From Crotalaria pallida (Eukaryota; Streptophyta; Magnoliopsida; Fabales; Fabaceae): a stretch of DNA of 64,000 nt. A program made the translations under genes and the position numbers. Below the pieces are notes generated by a model. It saw only the letters and a list, made by a program, of their open reading frames with translations. It made no database searches and was not told the origin of the DNA. Shown piece by piece: positions 45,034-56,307 of the stretch; position 1 is the first letter of the stretch; each line of letters starts with the position of its first letter. Location of the stretch: the NCBI GenBank assembly GCA_037953625.1, contig CM075654.1, positions 23,739,501 through 23,803,500 of the forward strand, written 5' to 3'.

Positions 45034-45038
<5 letters not shown>

Positions 45039-45069
<31 letters not shown>
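45039..45069. repeat. TA microsatellite in F7
   Basis: About 15 TA units within AT-rich LTR sequence. Confidence 0.9.
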
Positions 45070-45073
<4 letters not shown>

Positions 45074-47514
45074 GTTCAACACATAAAAATTTCAAGTCAA
45101 TCCAACACTCAGATCACAAGTTTCCATTCAGATTTGCTATGAAAACACATTCAGGTCTACAGCAACCTGAAGCAAACGTGCAGTTATTAAAAATAGAAAA
45201 CTAGCTCCAATTCACACGAAATTTGGTATAGAACATCTACACATATCCAATATTATCTCATAAAAATTTTAGATTATTTGGAGTTGTCTAAGTCACATTT
45301 TTCCAATTAAAATTCTCTCTAGTTCTGCAAAAACAGAACAGACCTGCATACTATTTTTCGTTTATTTAAAATATGAAATCAACTCCAAATCATCTCAAAT
45401 TTTAAAGAGTCTCCTATCATGTTCAAGGTCTTACCATAAAAATTTCAATTCCATTGGAGCAGTATAGGTTCGAAAATTCTGTTAATTTCTTATCCGAAAA
45501 ACTCATTTTTTATGAAACTGTTTTCATGAAAACAATTCTTGCAAAATTTGTAAACCCATTCTAAAAATCTCCAAAAAATGCAGAGAAGCTTAAATTAATC
45601 TAATCAAAATAGTGGCAAAGTTTCAAAAGCATTGGTCATATTCAAGTGTTAATCCATCAAGCCCTCTGGTCACTAAAATCACTAACTTCCGAAATCAATT
45701 CCAAACAAACCAAATTCAGTAAAAATATTAAAACAAGTCTAAACCTAACCAAATTTTCCAGAATGCATTCAAATAGTTCTAAGAACAACACGCTAAATTT
45801 TCAAGGCAATCCAACTAGCACAACTAGTATTTATCAAAGTCATTTGCAAGGAAATCACTAATGAACCAAAATTTCAGCATAGGACCGATCTAGCATTTCT
45901 TAGATCATTCTCTAACATACAGACCCTATTGGCTATCAATCCTACTTCAAACACATACTATCATGCAATGAGGTCACAATAGTTCAGCCAACACAATTAG
46001 TTCGTACAAGCATTCACCTTTTAAACCAAATTGATTCATTTTCATGCTTAACAAATTTTAACTCTTTTTCTCAACAAACTAATTCAAATCAATCTATCAT
46101 TTTCATTTAGGCCTAACCAAAATCACCTATTCAAGTAATCAAAGAACACAATCAATTTCCACACTTAAGCACTTTGATATCATAAAACCGGATAGTACAT
46201 ACACACACATAACCAACACAAAAGTCAATTCACCAATTATTTTTCTTCAAAAACCGAATTAGAGGTCATGAAAAAAATTTATCCTAACTCAAATACAACA
46301 TGCACCATCAAATCAAATCATTCTCTTCATCAACCTATTCAGGCCGAAACATACATATAGGAAAATTAGGGATTTTCACATAAGTAAATCAACACGCTTG
46401 CATACACTAAAAATCTATTTTTCATTCCTTTGCTCTAAACACAAATCAAGGTAAAATCCTTAGAGAAAAATTACAAGAAAACTGTATGGTCCCTTTTATT
46501 CATGCATGTTCATTTTAATCTTTTAAGCTTAACTCCTTATACGTTAGGGCTCAAAATTAAAAAGAGACACAAAAATCCAACATGCATCAAGAGCACAAAT
46601 TCATTTCCTTTGTTCCTCATCTTGGCCGAATTGTACATTAGCAATGAACACAAGATTTTAATTCAACCACCACTTGTATGCTCCTTAGTCCAAAACGTAT
46701 GGCACCAAAATACACAAACCAAGACAAAAATCAATTTAACAATTATTTTCCACCAAGAAGCCAGTTTATAGAGCTAAAAATTAATTATCTTGACTTGAAT
46801 ATAATATGCACCATAAAACAAAAATCGTTTCCCCAACAAATATGCCCAAACTGAAACATACATAGAGATTTAGGTTTGATTTTTGCCAAAACACATCAAC
46901 AAATCCACATGCATCAAAGAATAACTTCAAAAATCAATTTTATTTCCCTAAGTACATGACCAAACCGAAACCTACCATAGAAAACAAAATCATTTGTGCA
47001 AAATAATTACAAAAACCGAATCATCCATCAAACCCCTTTGCATGTCTATTTTTCAAATTCAAGCTTCAATCTTTATTGGTTATCAATTGAAAAACATAGT
47101 GCTTTACTTTACACTAACATGCAAAGGCTTAAATCCATAAATTTCTAAGAAAATACTCATAAAATCAAAAATAAATCGAAGAACAAAGCTTAAGGGGAAA
47201 TGAAATTACCCAAATCAAGTTTGAAGAGGCAAAATGAAAATCAAGACCTCCTTGCTCCTCCCTCCATACTCATGGGTTCCTGTTCAAATGGGGGTTAGGG
47301 TTTTGCTTCTTGGTTTCTAATGGGTAGAAACAAGTTAGTTTGCATATGGGAATGCATTAGAGCAAAGAAAATGGATGGAACTTACCTTGGTTGAGAAAGT
47401 GCATTCCCTCCCCTTCCTCCCTCTGCCTCACGACTTTTCCTTTCTTTCCCTTCTATCTTCTTTTTTTTTCTTAGTTGAAATGTGTAAGAGTGTGTGGGTG
47501 TATGGGGTTTGGGG

Positions 47515-47526
47515 GTATATATAGAG
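47515..47526 (-). promoter_or_regulatory. F7 candidate TATA box
   Basis: CTCTATATATAC on the minus strand, about 750 bp after the LTR start and followed (toward lower coordinates) by a pyrimidine-rich leader, as in F6 and H. Prediction only. Confidence 0.4.
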
Positions 47527-48889
47527 TTTAGGTGGGGTGGGGTGTGTTTCATTAAAATGGGGGTTTAAAAATAAATTAGAGTGGGAGAGTCCGAAGGGAT
47601 AAATAGATCAGGTCACCCATTGGTTGGATATCCCACTTAGGATAGGGTCATTAAATGTGGGTCTTAAATAATGTGCTTTAGAGATAAGGTGCATTTAATT
47701 GGGTTACCCATTGGTCTTGTGCACTAATAAATGGTTGTCTAACAATTCAAAATTCAAAATGCACAAAATAAATATCAAAACCGTGTGACACCAACACAAG
47801 TAAAAATAATATTTTTCCCATTCAGTAAATAATCATTTAAAAATCATACTTTCAATTTTCTTTAAATAATAAAACATTATTAAATCCCAAAATTATGAAA
47901 ATTTCGTGGCAGCATGTTTAAGAACCAAACATTACAAAAATAAATTCTACATTTAAATACAATCGTTTTGACTGTAAATTCGTCTAATTCCGATTTACCA
48001 GTCAAAAGTTATGAATTTTCAAAGTTAAACAAATCAAAGAAATCCTTAAATGGAAATTTCTCCAAATCACGAAATAAATAAAATAAATAACTTCTCACTA
48101 CAAAATAAATCCTTTGAGTCAATAAAACACAAAGATCACCTTTAAAATAATTTCCTCATTTTCACGTATTATTGTAAATCAAATAATATTTTCATCTAAA
48201 TTTAAAAAGAAATGCCCAATCAAAAACTCTCAAAAAATCAATTTATTAAAATGGGGAAAATTGCGGGTATTATTACACGAGAGCTCCATCACCTCATCAC
48301 CATATTCGACCACCACCCACCCCAACTTAAGCAAGATCATAATCTCCATCATCAAGGGCAATAAACCAAGCTTAAGAGCTTCACAATCACCATTATCATC
48401 ATCTTCAAGCTCTCCCTCTCAAGAGCTCCATACCAACATCAAGCCTTAAATCAAGAACCAAGAAGCAAGAACATCATCCTCTCCACCCCCTAAGCCACAC
48501 GAAATTATCATCATCACCAAGCATCATTGACAAGTTCCATCACCATCGTCATCAACAACCTTACACGAGCTTCCCTCCATCATATCCTTTGGTTGCTAAG
48601 CTTCATAGCCATGGAAAATCAAGCACTCCTATGAATTCTCTCTCTATACCAAGTAAAGGGAATTAGGGGTTTCAAGCTTAAGGGTCTAGGATACAAGAAG
48701 AGCAAGCTAGGGCAAAGGAATCAAGCTAGGGCTTTTAGGTTTTCATCTCTCTATCTTCATTGAGATAAGAGGGTTGTATTACCTTTATTTAGGACCTAAT
48801 TTCTATGTTGTTTATAGTGGTGACTAAGGGTAGAAGGATATGGGTACTAATGAACCTTAGGGTAGATAACATTGATAATAAGTAAGTAA

Positions 48890-49090
48890 AGAATAAAGGA
48901 AATGAACTTAAAGATGTATGAATGAACTTATGAGTATATGATATGTGTGTTGGTAGTGTTTGAATGATAAGGTTTGTATTTGATGTGTATATTGGTATGA
49001 AGTATTTGAATGAACTTATATTTGTATTTGAATGAACTTAAAGATGTATGAATGAACTTATATTTGTATTTGAATGAACTTATGAGTATA
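48890..49090 (+). repeat. Tandem repeats in F8
   Basis: Repeated words GAATGAACTTA, AAGATGTAT and TATTTGTATTTG in slightly varying order, over about 200 bp. No coding meaning. Confidence 0.65.
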
Positions 49091-49503
49091 TGATGATGTA
49101 TGAGATAGTGTGTGATTGTTATGAAAGTGATTTGTAATGATTGAAGTCAAAGGATTATTTTTAATAAAAGAAGGAAACCCATTTTTAATATGTTCATGAA
49201 TATATGCGTTTATGATGATGTTGGCGATTAGTCGAAAGGCCTTAGGCATAGATGAGCCAACCAAAGTGGAATTGAGAGAATTAGAATGTATTAAGATTAA
49301 TATAAAATGTTAAGCAAGAATGTGAGACTAGCTAATAAGCAAGAGGATAGAAGAGAATGTAAGGATCGATAATATGAAAATGATACTAAGAAAAGTAACA
49401 ATAAAAAGGGAAAGAGAATTGAAAATAAAAAGTGAGAAAAGAATAAGTAAGTAAAGAAATGGAAATAAAACTTAAAAAGAAAAGGAAGGATGATAAAACA
49501 TAA

Positions 49504-49809
49504 CTCGGACGACCCATGTGCTCCGAGAATAATTAAAACACAACCCTGACGGCCTATGTGCTCGGGGGATAAGATTAATAGCACAACTCGGACGACACAT
49601 GTGCTCCGAGGATAACTAAAACACAACCCTGACGGCTCATGTGCTCGGGGAATAAGATTAAAACACAACTCGGACGACCCATGTGCTCCGAGAATAATAA
49701 AACACCACCTGGACGGCCCATGTGCTCCAGGGATAAGAAAACACAACTCGGACGACCCATGTGCTCTGAGGATAATTAAACTCAACCTGGACGGCCCATG
49801 TGCTCCAAG
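49504..49809 (+). repeat. F8 hairpin array with covarying 6-bp stems
   Basis: Eight modules of about 40 bp. Left/right arms: CTCGGA/TCCGAG, CCCTGA/TCGGGG, CTCGGA/TCCGAG, CCCTGA/TCGGGG, CTCGGA/TCCGAG, CCTGGA/TCCAGG, CTCGGA/TCTGAG, CCTGGA/TCCAAG. The loop is nearly constant, CGRCCCATGTGC. Arms change together, with G-U pairs in modules 2, 4 and 7 and a single mismatch in the last. Confidence 0.85.
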
Positions 49810-50981
49810 GTCGAGAAGGGAAATTTAAGCAGGAGATAAGTAAAGAGGTTAAGTAAGAAATAAACTCATTTTGAATATATTAAGAAGGCTATGTTTGTTG
49901 TGTGTTAATGATAAGTTAGGCTTAGTTGTCACTATGACTTCTTAGAAGTTATTTCCTAAGTTCTGTGTAATGCTACCTGTAACATCCTCATTTTTATTAA
50001 TCTAATAAGTATATTTATGAATATCTTATTTACATATGAAAAATGATTTTTCAACTATTTTCTTAGTATGTATGTGTAGGTATAAGTGTTTGAAAACGTT
50101 TTTCTAGTATATGTATATATCTGTATAAATATATCCTTACGTAGGTATTAGCATTTGTAATTATATTCTTGAATATGTGAATGTATGTGTGAGTATTTGC
50201 ATGTGTATGCCTATAAGTATATATATGTCTAGGCTGAGTTAGGATATATAAATATATATATATATGTATGTATGTGTGTACTTGTGTGTGTATTCCTCGG
50301 TGTTAGTGATTGTGCTTGTTTCTTTGTGTACGTGTGTATTCGTTTCGTGATCGCATCGTTAGGTTTGGTTAGGAATGTATTCTAGAGTCGTTAGTTATAG
50401 TCGAAGGGTAATTGGTTTAGGTTTAGATTGGCGTGGTCGCGATCGTGCAAGTAGGGTTTGTGTAAGCCCGGGGCTTGGAGTGTGCAATAGCCCATATAAG
50501 TGTCGTTTAGTGCTTCGACCCTGATAGAGTGAGTGGATTAAGGATCCTAGGATAGAGCCTTGAGCATAAGGATAGGCCCTAGTGTCTATGTTCAGGGAAT
50601 CCCTTCGAACTCACGCTTCGATTGAGTTCCGGAGTTTAATAGATGTGCGAGGCATTCGAGACCAATTCGACCCTATTGGTTATGCCTCGAGAGTGAATGG
50701 TATTAGGGTTAAGTGGTTATAGGGTTTGTCTTAGATCGATCGGGTTAGATCGAGTGTTTAAGAATAGGTTGAGTCTAGAATTCGATCGTTAGTTCGTTTC
50801 GTTTATCCGTGATTGTGATTTGTGTGTTTGTTGTTATTAATTGATGATTGTGATGTTTGCGTGTGTGTTTAGAGGTGTTTAGAAAGTGCTTAGATAGTGA
50901 AATTATGATGGGGTAAGTTAGTGTGCATTAGGAGTGGCTTAGAACCCTTAGAATGCTCTAAAGAAAGGAAAAAGTAGTGCA

Positions 50982-51150
50982 TTAATCGATTAATGGGTCT
51001 GTTAATCAATTAATTTTTGAGCATCATTCAGGCACTAATCGATTAAGGCTTAGCTTAATCGATTAGATTTATGTGCACATTCAGGCATTAATCGATTAAC
51101 TCATGTGTTAATCGATTAATCCTTTGTAAACACTGGGAGTTAATCGATTA
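50982..51150. repeat. F5 TTAATCGATTAA palindrome pairs
   Basis: Pairs at 50982/51002 (second reads TTAATCAATTAA), 51036/51056 and 51089/51109, each exactly 20 bp apart, plus one single copy at 51141. Linkers differ. Located upstream of the leader. Confidence 0.82.
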
Positions 51151-51768
51151 ACCACTGTCAAACCAGAAATAAAACACGATTTTCAAAGTGTTTCCCTCAT
51201 TTGTTTCTCTTCCCTTACGCGAGCTTCTCTTCTTTCTTCTCCAATCCTTCTCAATCACCAAATAACTCCAATCCATCAACCCATAATCATTCCCCATCAA
51301 CTCCCCATCATTCTCTATCAACAAAAACCCCAATTTCCTCTCTTTCTCTCAAATCCCCAATTTCCCCCTCAAAACCCTAACTCCCTTAATCCTTCTCATA
51401 TTTGGGCAATCACCAAGGGGAGCTAGAAATTGGTCATGGAGCAAGGGATTAGAGGCTTTGGAAATTGAGTCCAAGGGCTTGGTGGAGCACACACACACAC
51501 CCTTTCCTTCTCCTCTTCTCTTCAAAAGGTAAGGGGGGATTCTTTCCACACTTTGAGTTAGAGATAGTTAGAATTTATAATAGGATTTGAGATTAGTAAT
51601 TAAATTAAAGTGTGGTAGTAAATAGTATAGACTTAGGTTTAATTAATTGTGATTAATTTAGTTTTAATTGATTTTAGGAATAATGTAAATGTTTATATTA
51701 ACTATTTGTGGATTGTTAAAGTAGGAAGTGATGAACATTAGGGAGATGACTTAAATTCTAGTCCCTGA

Positions 51769-51786
51769 GACATACCTGAGTATGTC
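51769..51786 (+). repeat. Single F5 hairpin module
   Basis: GACATAC-CTGA-GTATGTC, a 7-bp stem after the putative donor, in the region where other families carry arrays. The rest of the array, if any, lies beyond E4. Confidence 0.5.
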
Positions 51787-52029
51787 GACTGATTGACTGG
51801 TTGACTTCTGACTTGTTGATTGTTATTGAGCGTTAAATGTTTATAATTGTGACTAAGTGTTTTAATGGCTTAATTGTGAAATTGAAAAGGGAATGTAAAT
51901 GAATTGGAATATATTGTTTTAAAGGAATGAAGAGAAGGGAAAGTGGAAATGGTTATAGTATTGGAATTGAATAGCGGGAATTTAACTCAAGTGTGAAAGT
52001 GAATGTTGTAGAGAATTGATTAGGTTGTG

Positions 52030-52381
52030 TGATAGAAGGTTAAGATTAATAGAGATTAAAATAATTATTAGGTCTATTTGGAGAAAAGGAATAGGATAAG
52101 TATTTGTTTAATAATTAAATAAGTCTTAGTATTATTGTTGTTGTTGTTGTTGTTAGTATTATTCTAGAATGTTCTTAGGATATTATGATTGTGACAAGTG
52201 TATGGTCATTAAGAGTTTTAGGGTTTGAGTATTTACTATATAAAGAATGTACGCTCTTTCATTATTATGAATGAAAAATGAATCAAGTTTTTTAGTTTTT
52301 ATTTGTTATTTTTCCTCTTCTCTGGAGATTGACCATCTCGAATCTCGGTCCCTATCCTTGGTAGGATTCTTCTTCCTATCA
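52030..52381 (+). repeat. E4 5' LTR, 352 bp
   Basis: TGATAG...CTATCA. Contains a GTT repeat near 52136-52150 and TATATAAA at 52237-52244, about 145 bases before the LTR end. The short length contrasts with the 2.4-5.6 kb LTRs around it. Confidence 0.82.
52237..52244 (+). promoter_or_regulatory. E4 TATA box
   Basis: TATATAAA in a typical LTR position, with a likely start about 30 bases downstream. Confidence 0.65.
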
Positions 52382-52383
52382 AA

Positions 52384-52398
52384 TGGTGCTTTCATTGG
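52384..52398 (+). other. E4 primer-binding site candidate
   Basis: TGGTGCTTTCATTGG two bases after the LTR. It starts with TGG, as a complement of tRNA CCA ends must. The tRNA was not identified; it is not initiator Met. Confidence 0.5.
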
Positions 52399-52415
52399 CT
52401 TACCAACCTCCCACC

Positions 52416-52495
52416 ATGGATCCTCACCACCAACCACCCTCCTCCCACCTTCAGCCACCGTATGACATTTGTTACACTTCTTGTCTGCCACAATT
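52416..52495 (+). pseudogene. E4 5' ORF, split by F3 solo LTR
   Basis: From ATG 52416 (or in-frame ATG 52384) a His/Pro-rich frame runs to the F3 insertion and continues after it from 55018 to a stop near 55268. No domain recognised. The next E4 ORF (55327-55674) lies in another frame. It could be a decayed gag leader or captured sequence. Confidence 0.4.
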
Positions 52496-53372
52496 TGTAA
52501 CATCCTGAAAAATTAATATTAAATATAATAACTTTAGATATATATATATATATATATATATAGTATATAATGATTTATTTAGGGATAGGATTAAGCCGTA
52601 GAAATTGTATAAGGGTAGTGAGATGATAGGAAGCATGGGCCGACCTAGTATGTGAGTATTGGACCTCGGACCGATCCCGGCCGAGCTAAATGGGGTCAGA
52701 CGCGGAATCTGTGTCAAGCTCGGATTAGCCGACCTCTGCGCCCCTCACATTATTATCCAAGAAGGAAGCTCGGACTACTATTGTTCCTCTAGATCGAGCC
52801 GACATATCCTAGCTTCTCTGTGACAGCTCATGTTGAGCTATTGGCCCATTGGGTTTCGCACCGTCCGTACGGTGTACTATCATTCACTTTATGTCACTAT
52901 CATTGCTTTATGTCCTTTTCAAGTCACTATTCATGGCTTCCTCTAGAAGCCAATGAATCCTATCCACATGTTTTGACTTCTCAAAGAAGCCTCCAATGAG
53001 AACCACACAAAAATTTCCCCTAAATGAATAAAGGAAAATTCAAATGCACAACACATAACACTTCTCACTCTTATTCTCTTTCTCCTCCAAATCTCTCTCA
53101 TTTTCTTCTCTGAAGTTCCAGCAACCCACAAACCCCAACATACTTTCTTTCTTTCTCTCTCCTCACTTACGAACATCTCCCTCTCTTCCACCAAGTTCTA
53201 CCAACCGGAAACCCTCCTTCTTGCCGTTCTTCTTCCCGTTTCGGACGTTCCTGGACCGTCGTGGCATTCGTGTGCAGCTTGGAGGAAAGGATTCAAGGGT
53301 GTGAAGCTCACAAGGTCAAGCATCAAGGAAAGCCATTCTGAAACTCTCAACTCTTATCTCTCACGGTTTGAG

Positions 53373-54676
53373 GTAAGGAGTGAGTGTTACCTCTACTTGA
53401 GTTTGGGTTTATAGGGTGTTCATAAAGGGTACTAAGAGTGGGTGTTAGATTAGGGAATGGATATAGGTTAATGTTAGAAAGGAAATGGTAAAAAGGGTAA
53501 AGGGAACTAATGAATGAACTAGAAACATGGATTTTAAGTGAAGAGGGAACATTAATTTCGGTTATACGTTATATTTTACATGATGGATTGGTAAAATGAT
53601 TTATTCATATTGTTGTTGTGGTATAAGTGTTTATGAACTTTGATATTCACTATTTATATCTGTGGCCGAGCTAAGAGAGGGTGAGAATAGGAAGTGAGAA
53701 AATGGTAATCAGGGAGAAACGGAGATAAATTAATAAGTTAGATAATGAGAAAGGTTAATGGAAAAGACAAGAGGAGTTAAATAGATGTTGAGCCGAGAGA
53801 GGCCGAGCTAAAAAGATGGTTAAAAAGGACTAAGAGGAAATAAAGGGTAATGGTTGTGTGATCGGGTCATAGCAGACGCGTACTGGGTGCGTGCATTGAT
53901 CGCGTCAGACGCATACTGGGTATGCGCAACTGTAAGACGGGTACTGGGTACTCGCAGTTATGATTCACACAAGGTTCCGAGCACGGAATCGGTGGGATAT
54001 GTTCCTGGTCATAGCAGACGCGTACTGGGTGCGTGCATTGATCGCGTAAGATGCCGAGTTGCGCCGCTGTAAGACGAGTATTGGGTGCTCGCAGTTATGG
54101 ACACTCCTTACTCCATAGAATGATCGGCGGCAGTGCTCCTGGTCATAGAAGACGCGTACTGGGTGTGTGCATTGATCACGTCAGACGCATACTGGGTATG
54201 TGCAGATGTAAGACGGGTACTGGGTACTCGCAGTTATGGACCCACCGATATCCGACCTTAAATGGTGTAAGACATGCACTGGGTGTATGCATCCGAGAAG
54301 AGTAAAAGATTATAAACTATGTAAAAGTGGAATAATGAGTAATGAATCCGAGATGGAGATGGTTTACCGAGGAAAGAGAATAGTGGTCGAGAATCCGAGG
54401 GTAAGAATTAAGGAAAGAGTATAAGGGGAATTAATTAGATGAACCGAGGTGTAACTAATAGGTAGTGGATAACTGGATAATGATGTAAGCCGAGCTAATT
54501 GATATTGTATGATGCAAACCGAGCTAAATAATGATGTATGCATGTGATATATGGTTTGGTTATTTGTTATTTATGTGCTAATTGACTACTTGTGTTTGGC
54601 TTGGTAGTTCGGTATGTCATGTTAGAAACTGCTTACTTAAGTTCTGTGTAATGCTCACCTCCTTACCATTTTTCAG
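53373..54676 (+). other. Putative LTR intron of F3
   Basis: Donor TTTGAG|GTAAGGAG and acceptor ATTTTTCAG|GTACTG, 1304 nt. AAGTTCTGTGTAATGCT occurs shortly before the acceptor, as in F4 (and in F8 at the matching place). Confidence 0.5.
53875..54292 (+). repeat. F3 CTGGG hairpin array (solo LTR)
   Basis: Nine modules with loop CTGGG (TTGGG once). Stems: CGCGTA/TGCGTG, CGCATA/TATGCG, CGGGTA/TACTCG, CGCGTA/TGCGTG, CGAGTA/TGCTCG, CGCGTA/TGTGTG, CGCATA/TATGTG, CGGGTA/TACTCG, and CATGCA/TGTATG. All pair over six positions if G-U is allowed. Units are separated by sequences such as TTGATCGCGTCAG. Confidence 0.85.
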
Positions 54677-55017
54677 GTACTGAGCCCGAGCAGACGCAGT
54701 CCCCGGCCAAGCAGGTTCACTCTCCCTCACAGGGAGAGTAAGTCTTTAGAGTCGGAAAATGTGTTTTGTATGAGTCTCGGTCAGTTGGCCGAGCTAAAAT
54801 ACTTTTGTATTTTTGGGATTAATGATCTCGGTGTAGCTATGTTTCTTAACTCTTGATTAATGATGTATGAAGTCTTCCGCTTTATAACTCTGATGTTTTT
54901 GTATTAATGAAAGGAAATCTTATTTTGGCAATTATCATTTTCGCTTCAAAAGAAATTTTTTTTTAAAGCTTAATCGTCGGGTTTAAGGGTAATTATTATA
55001 TAGGGTGTTACACAATT

Positions 55018-56307
55018 CAACCATTTCCTCCCACCAAACCTATCACATGAAGACTTAATGGAAAACTATCATTACAGATCCTACTATCTTCACCACCACC
55101 ACCTCCATTCTCAACCACTCCGACCGCCACCTCAGCCACCACCATTTCTCAACCTTATTCTCCACCCTTTCACTCATCTTTACAGCTTTATCCACATCCA
55201 CAACCATCTCAATTTTCTTCCTTTCCATGGTGGCCAACACCAGATCCACCACCACATCACCTTCCAATAGCCGATCACACTCCGGTCAAAAATACTTTCT
55301 CTGATATTAGAGGGCTTCTTCTCAAGATGCAAGAAGATCTGAAGGTCAGCAAAGAAATCATTGAAACACAAAAACAAACAACCCCATCACCACCAGATCT
55401 GAAATGGAGTTCACCGCCGATCACTACCACATCACTGGAATCACAACCTCCGACCCGATCTCCGCCATTGTTACCGTCGCAAGCTCCGTCATCATCTCAA
55501 CCGCTGTGGAAACCTCCTCCTCCTCCACCGGGTTTAACTTCCGACGCGAAAAGGGAGAACGAGATTCCGTTACTCAACCGTGCTCGGTCGGGGAGACCAC
55601 CACCGCCGACACGAGCACCGCCATGGCGACCATCGTCTCCGTCGTTGGACTTCGCATCCGACAAGAACAAATAGAGAGAGGATGAGAACACCATGCCCAG
55701 TCACCAACCACTGTCGTCGTCGCCGCCGGACATAGCCGCCATCGAGAGAGAGGAGCGCGAGGAAGAATACCCAGGAGAGAAATGGGTATATAATCCTTCA
55801 TTGAATATTGTGGAGAATATGTGGAAGGAAAAAGGAATTAATTTTATATCTGGAAAAACATTTGAAAAAGAGAAGAATGAAAATTTGAGAGAGGAATCAG
55901 AGGATGTGCAGAGTTTTGATAGTTTTACCTCTATGGAATGGAAAAAAGGACATGTTTGTTTACTGGACTTCAAGGCTAGTTCATTGAGCACTAAGCTATT
56001 TCCATTCCACGAGGAGTCCACAGTTGGCAAGATTCCCTTTTTAAGTCAAACATAAACTCAATATAGCTTGGCCCTCTATGCAAAATTTCCCTCATGCAAC
56101 TCCACAGCATCTTGTGGACAAAACCGAAGTGGGACAAGTGATGCCTAATAGAAATACTGCAGCACCCCTTTTGAAGGAATTTATTGGTTTCACATCAAAA
56201 CACAAAGAATTGGTATATGAAAATGATCAAATTATACTCTGGTCTGATATAATTCTCTTTCAGTCCACGGACTTGTTCAACCTTGAGGACAAGGTTGATT
56301 TTGAAGG
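55018..56307 (+). other. E4 internal region, degenerate ORFs
   Basis: Several short ORFs in different frames: 55327-55674 (Pro/Ser-rich, 115 aa), 55693-56055 (120 aa, with an acidic start), 56078 onward (ending in the sequence for NLEDKVDFEG just before the E3 insertion). The last phrase resembles the extreme C-terminus of some plant gypsy polyproteins, suggesting E4 derives from a larger element by deletion. No zinc knuckle, protease, RT or integrase is visible. Confidence 0.45.

Larger units (their letters stand above)
41625..48277 (-). mobile_element. F7 LTR (minus strand), part in window
   Basis: A long minus-strand LTR related to F6. Its start on the minus strand is TGTAATAATACCCG at 48277, followed on the plus strand by host F8 sequence (presumed TSD CGAGA 48278-48282). 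E2 is inserted near its 3' end at 41624/41625, and the rest lies left of E2, outside the window. Shared with F6/H: the stretch around 42020 equivalent to 25800, the long inverted repeat, and the block 43680-43900 matching 560-720 of H. TATATATA near 47515-47526 could be its TATA box. No gag-pol or conserved ORF is visible in 6.6 kb. Confidence 0.75.
48278..49977 (+). mobile_element. F8 LTR, middle part (oldest visible layer)
   Basis: Plus-strand LTR related in plan to F4: Ser/His-rich leader, a site GAG|ATAAGAGGG near 48767 where F4 has GAG|GTAAGAAGG (a likely lost donor), AT-rich body, hairpin array, then AAGTTCTGTGTAATGCTACC at 49958-49977 where F5 is inserted. Its start is left of F7, outside the window, and its acceptor is beyond F5. 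No PBS or pol is visible. Confidence 0.65.
49978..52029 (+). mobile_element. F5 LTR, 5' part
   Basis: Begins TGTAACATCCTC, breaking the F8 word ...TGCTACC, so the left TSD copy would be CTACC (49973-49977). Contains TTAATCGATTAA palindrome pairs (50982-51118), a pyrimidine-rich leader (51180-51520), and a putative donor AAAAG|GTAAGG near 51530. It is cut at 52029 by E4 and its remainder lies beyond the window. No ORF is supported. Confidence 0.75.
52496..55012 (+). mobile_element. F3 solo LTR nested in E4
   Basis: 2517 bp, TGTAACATCC to GGGTGTTACA, with perfect TSD CAATT (52491-52495, 55013-55017). It is the same family as the E3 LTRs but in opposite orientation. Contains many CTCGG/CCGAG words, a pyrimidine-rich leader, putative intron 53373-54676, and a CTGGG hairpin array 53875-54292. 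No pol. Confidence 0.95.

Noticed and set aside
55058..55270. Two overlapping ORFs on opposite strands, His/Pro-rich and Val/Met-rich
   Set aside because: Low-complexity CCACCA tract gives open frames on both strands; only the plus frame continues the E4 ORF and even that is weakly supported.
52271..55674. Possible host gene with Pro/His-rich exons
   Set aside because: The segments are bounded by the E4 LTRs (52030 and 63946) and interrupted by the F3 solo LTR, so they are E4 internal DNA.
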